Below are positions 63,249 to 64,000 of a stretch of DNA of 64,000 bases, piece after piece. The stretch covers positions 17,945 to 81,944 of the forward strand of contig CACAIK010000006.1 of assembly GCA_902532525.1 (NCBI GenBank), given 5' to 3'. Source of the stretch: an uncultured Pelagibacteraceae bacterium (GTDB lineage Bacteria > Pseudomonadota > Alphaproteobacteria > Pelagibacterales > Pelagibacteraceae). The notes beneath the pieces were generated by a model. The model worked only from the letters and a program-made list of their open reading frames with translations. It did not search any database and had not been told where the DNA came from. The position numbers and the translations under genes were made by a program. The stretch's first letter is position 1. The number at the start of each line of letters is the position of its first letter.

Positions 63249-64000
63249 TGCATTATTGTTTGATTTATAACCTTAATTCTTCAACAGGGAAAAAAATAAA
63301 ATTTGTAAATAAGATTTATGAAAAATTAAAAATTAACAACTCTGTAGATTATTTCAAAACCAAATCTGAAAAAGAGGCGAAAGAAATATTTTTGGAATTT
63401 AAAAATAAAAATTATGATAGATTGATAGTTGCTGGTGGAGATGGATCAGTATCATTTGCTATCAATGAATTGATAAAAAATGACTTTGATTTTAATGATA
63501 AATTTGCAATTGGGTACATACCGGCTGGAACAGCCAATTTACTTCAAGCAGAGTTATCGATAAATAAAAAAGTAGACGATATTTGTAATATTTTAACATC
63601 AAATAATTATAAACAATCTAATCTTATAAAAATAAATAAAAATTATTTTTTTTTAATGGCTGGTATTGGTTGGGATGCTAAAATTGTTCACTCTATTGAT
63701 ACACGTATAAAAAAAATACTTGGTAAGATAATATTTGGTTTAAAAGGGTTTCAGCATTTTATATTTATGAAAAATAATAAACTTGATGTTTTCTTTGATG
63801 GTCAAAAATATCAAGCTGATTGGGTATTAAGTTCTAATACCAAATATTATGCTGGTCATCATAAGATAAATAAGTCAAACATTTTTGATGATAGATTAAT
63901 AACTTATGTTTTTAAAGATTTAAGTAGGCTAAAATTAATGTATTATATTATTTTGATAATTATTTATGGAGATTTATCAAGAAACAAATCTGTTATAACC
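63249..64000 (+). CDS. diacylglycerol kinase family lipid kinase, 3' end cut by window
   Basis: The first 250 residues of a DAGK-catalytic-domain protein, from ATG 63249 to the window edge with no stop. The ATP-binding loop is VAGGDGSVSFAINEL, followed by YIPAGTANLL and MAGIGWDAKIV, all typical of bacterial lipid kinases of the DgkB/YegS/BmrU type. With plcP next door it could rephosphorylate the diacylglycerol released from phospholipids, or act on another lipid. The divergent gap holds Pho-box-like repeats. Confidence 0.85.

Overview
This window reads as a piece of a streamlined, very AT-rich marine alphaproteobacterium, most like Pelagibacterales (SAR11). The evidence is the low G+C, the tiny or overlapping gene spacings, and alphaproteobacterial gene orders: dgt-argS-nagZ-scpAB-tatABC-serS-yajC-secDF, ssb-gyrA-coaD-PPIase-tgt, mltB-rlpA-dacC-tmk-holB-metG-tatD, and sdhE next to recG. 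An NDUFS4-type complex I subunit and a complete Pst/Pho block support this. The assignment comes from gene content and protein resemblance, not from a database search.

Layout. 1-2880 is the accessory part. It holds the end of a DMT permease, about 500 bases of AT-rich sequence without a convincing gene, a one-domain alkyltransferase, a compact GC-rich structured RNA that I cannot assign to a known family, a two-helix membrane peptide, and a Cre-like tyrosine recombinase. A loxP-like 14-7-14 inverted repeat ends three bases before the recombinase start codon. 2884-8901 holds a glycosyltransferase, a GIY-YIG protein, tRNA-Glu, glpX, an SbmA/BacA-like transporter, an NDUFS4-like subunit, tRNA-Pro, a zinc-ribbon membrane protein, nhaA and a glutathione peroxidase. 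8896-17185 is one tight minus-strand operon of nine genes for envelope, nucleotide, replication and tRNA functions. 17208-31088 holds an FkbM methyltransferase, tRNA-Ser, sdhE, recG, a DUF502 protein, an M48 lipoprotein, tRNA-Lys, the ssb-gyrA-coaD-PPIase-tgt operon, uvrA and a PuuD-like membrane protein. 31089-41858 is a long minus-strand chain from dgt to secF. 41909-43992 holds an A-type Fe-S protein, an ExoIII and an Ldh-family oxidoreductase.

The last third is about nutrient ions. 44036-47224 is a zinc module: znuA with a 91-residue His/Asp repeat loop, divergent from znuC-znuB-zur, with two tandem Zur-type palindromes between them. 47254-48952 encodes small membrane proteins, an arsenate reductase and an aquaporin-type channel, preceded by a Pho-box-like repeat. 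49244-53433 is polyphosphate metabolism (ppk, ppx) with a divergent SixA phosphatase. 53415-63148 is the phosphate regulon: plcP-like phospholipase, glycosyltransferase, phoR, an unknown exported protein, pstS, pstC, pstA, pstB, phoU, phoB. A lipid-kinase gene runs off the right edge. Together these fit phosphate sensing and uptake, polyphosphate turnover, arsenate detoxification and replacement of phospholipids by glycolipids under phosphate starvation.

The most novel items are the unassigned structured RNA at about 1382-1575 and the Cre-like recombinase with its loxP-like site at 1887-1921. Also notable are a Tgt lacking all four usual zinc ligands, an RlpA-like lipoprotein lacking the usual catalytic residues, and the candidate PhoB sites.
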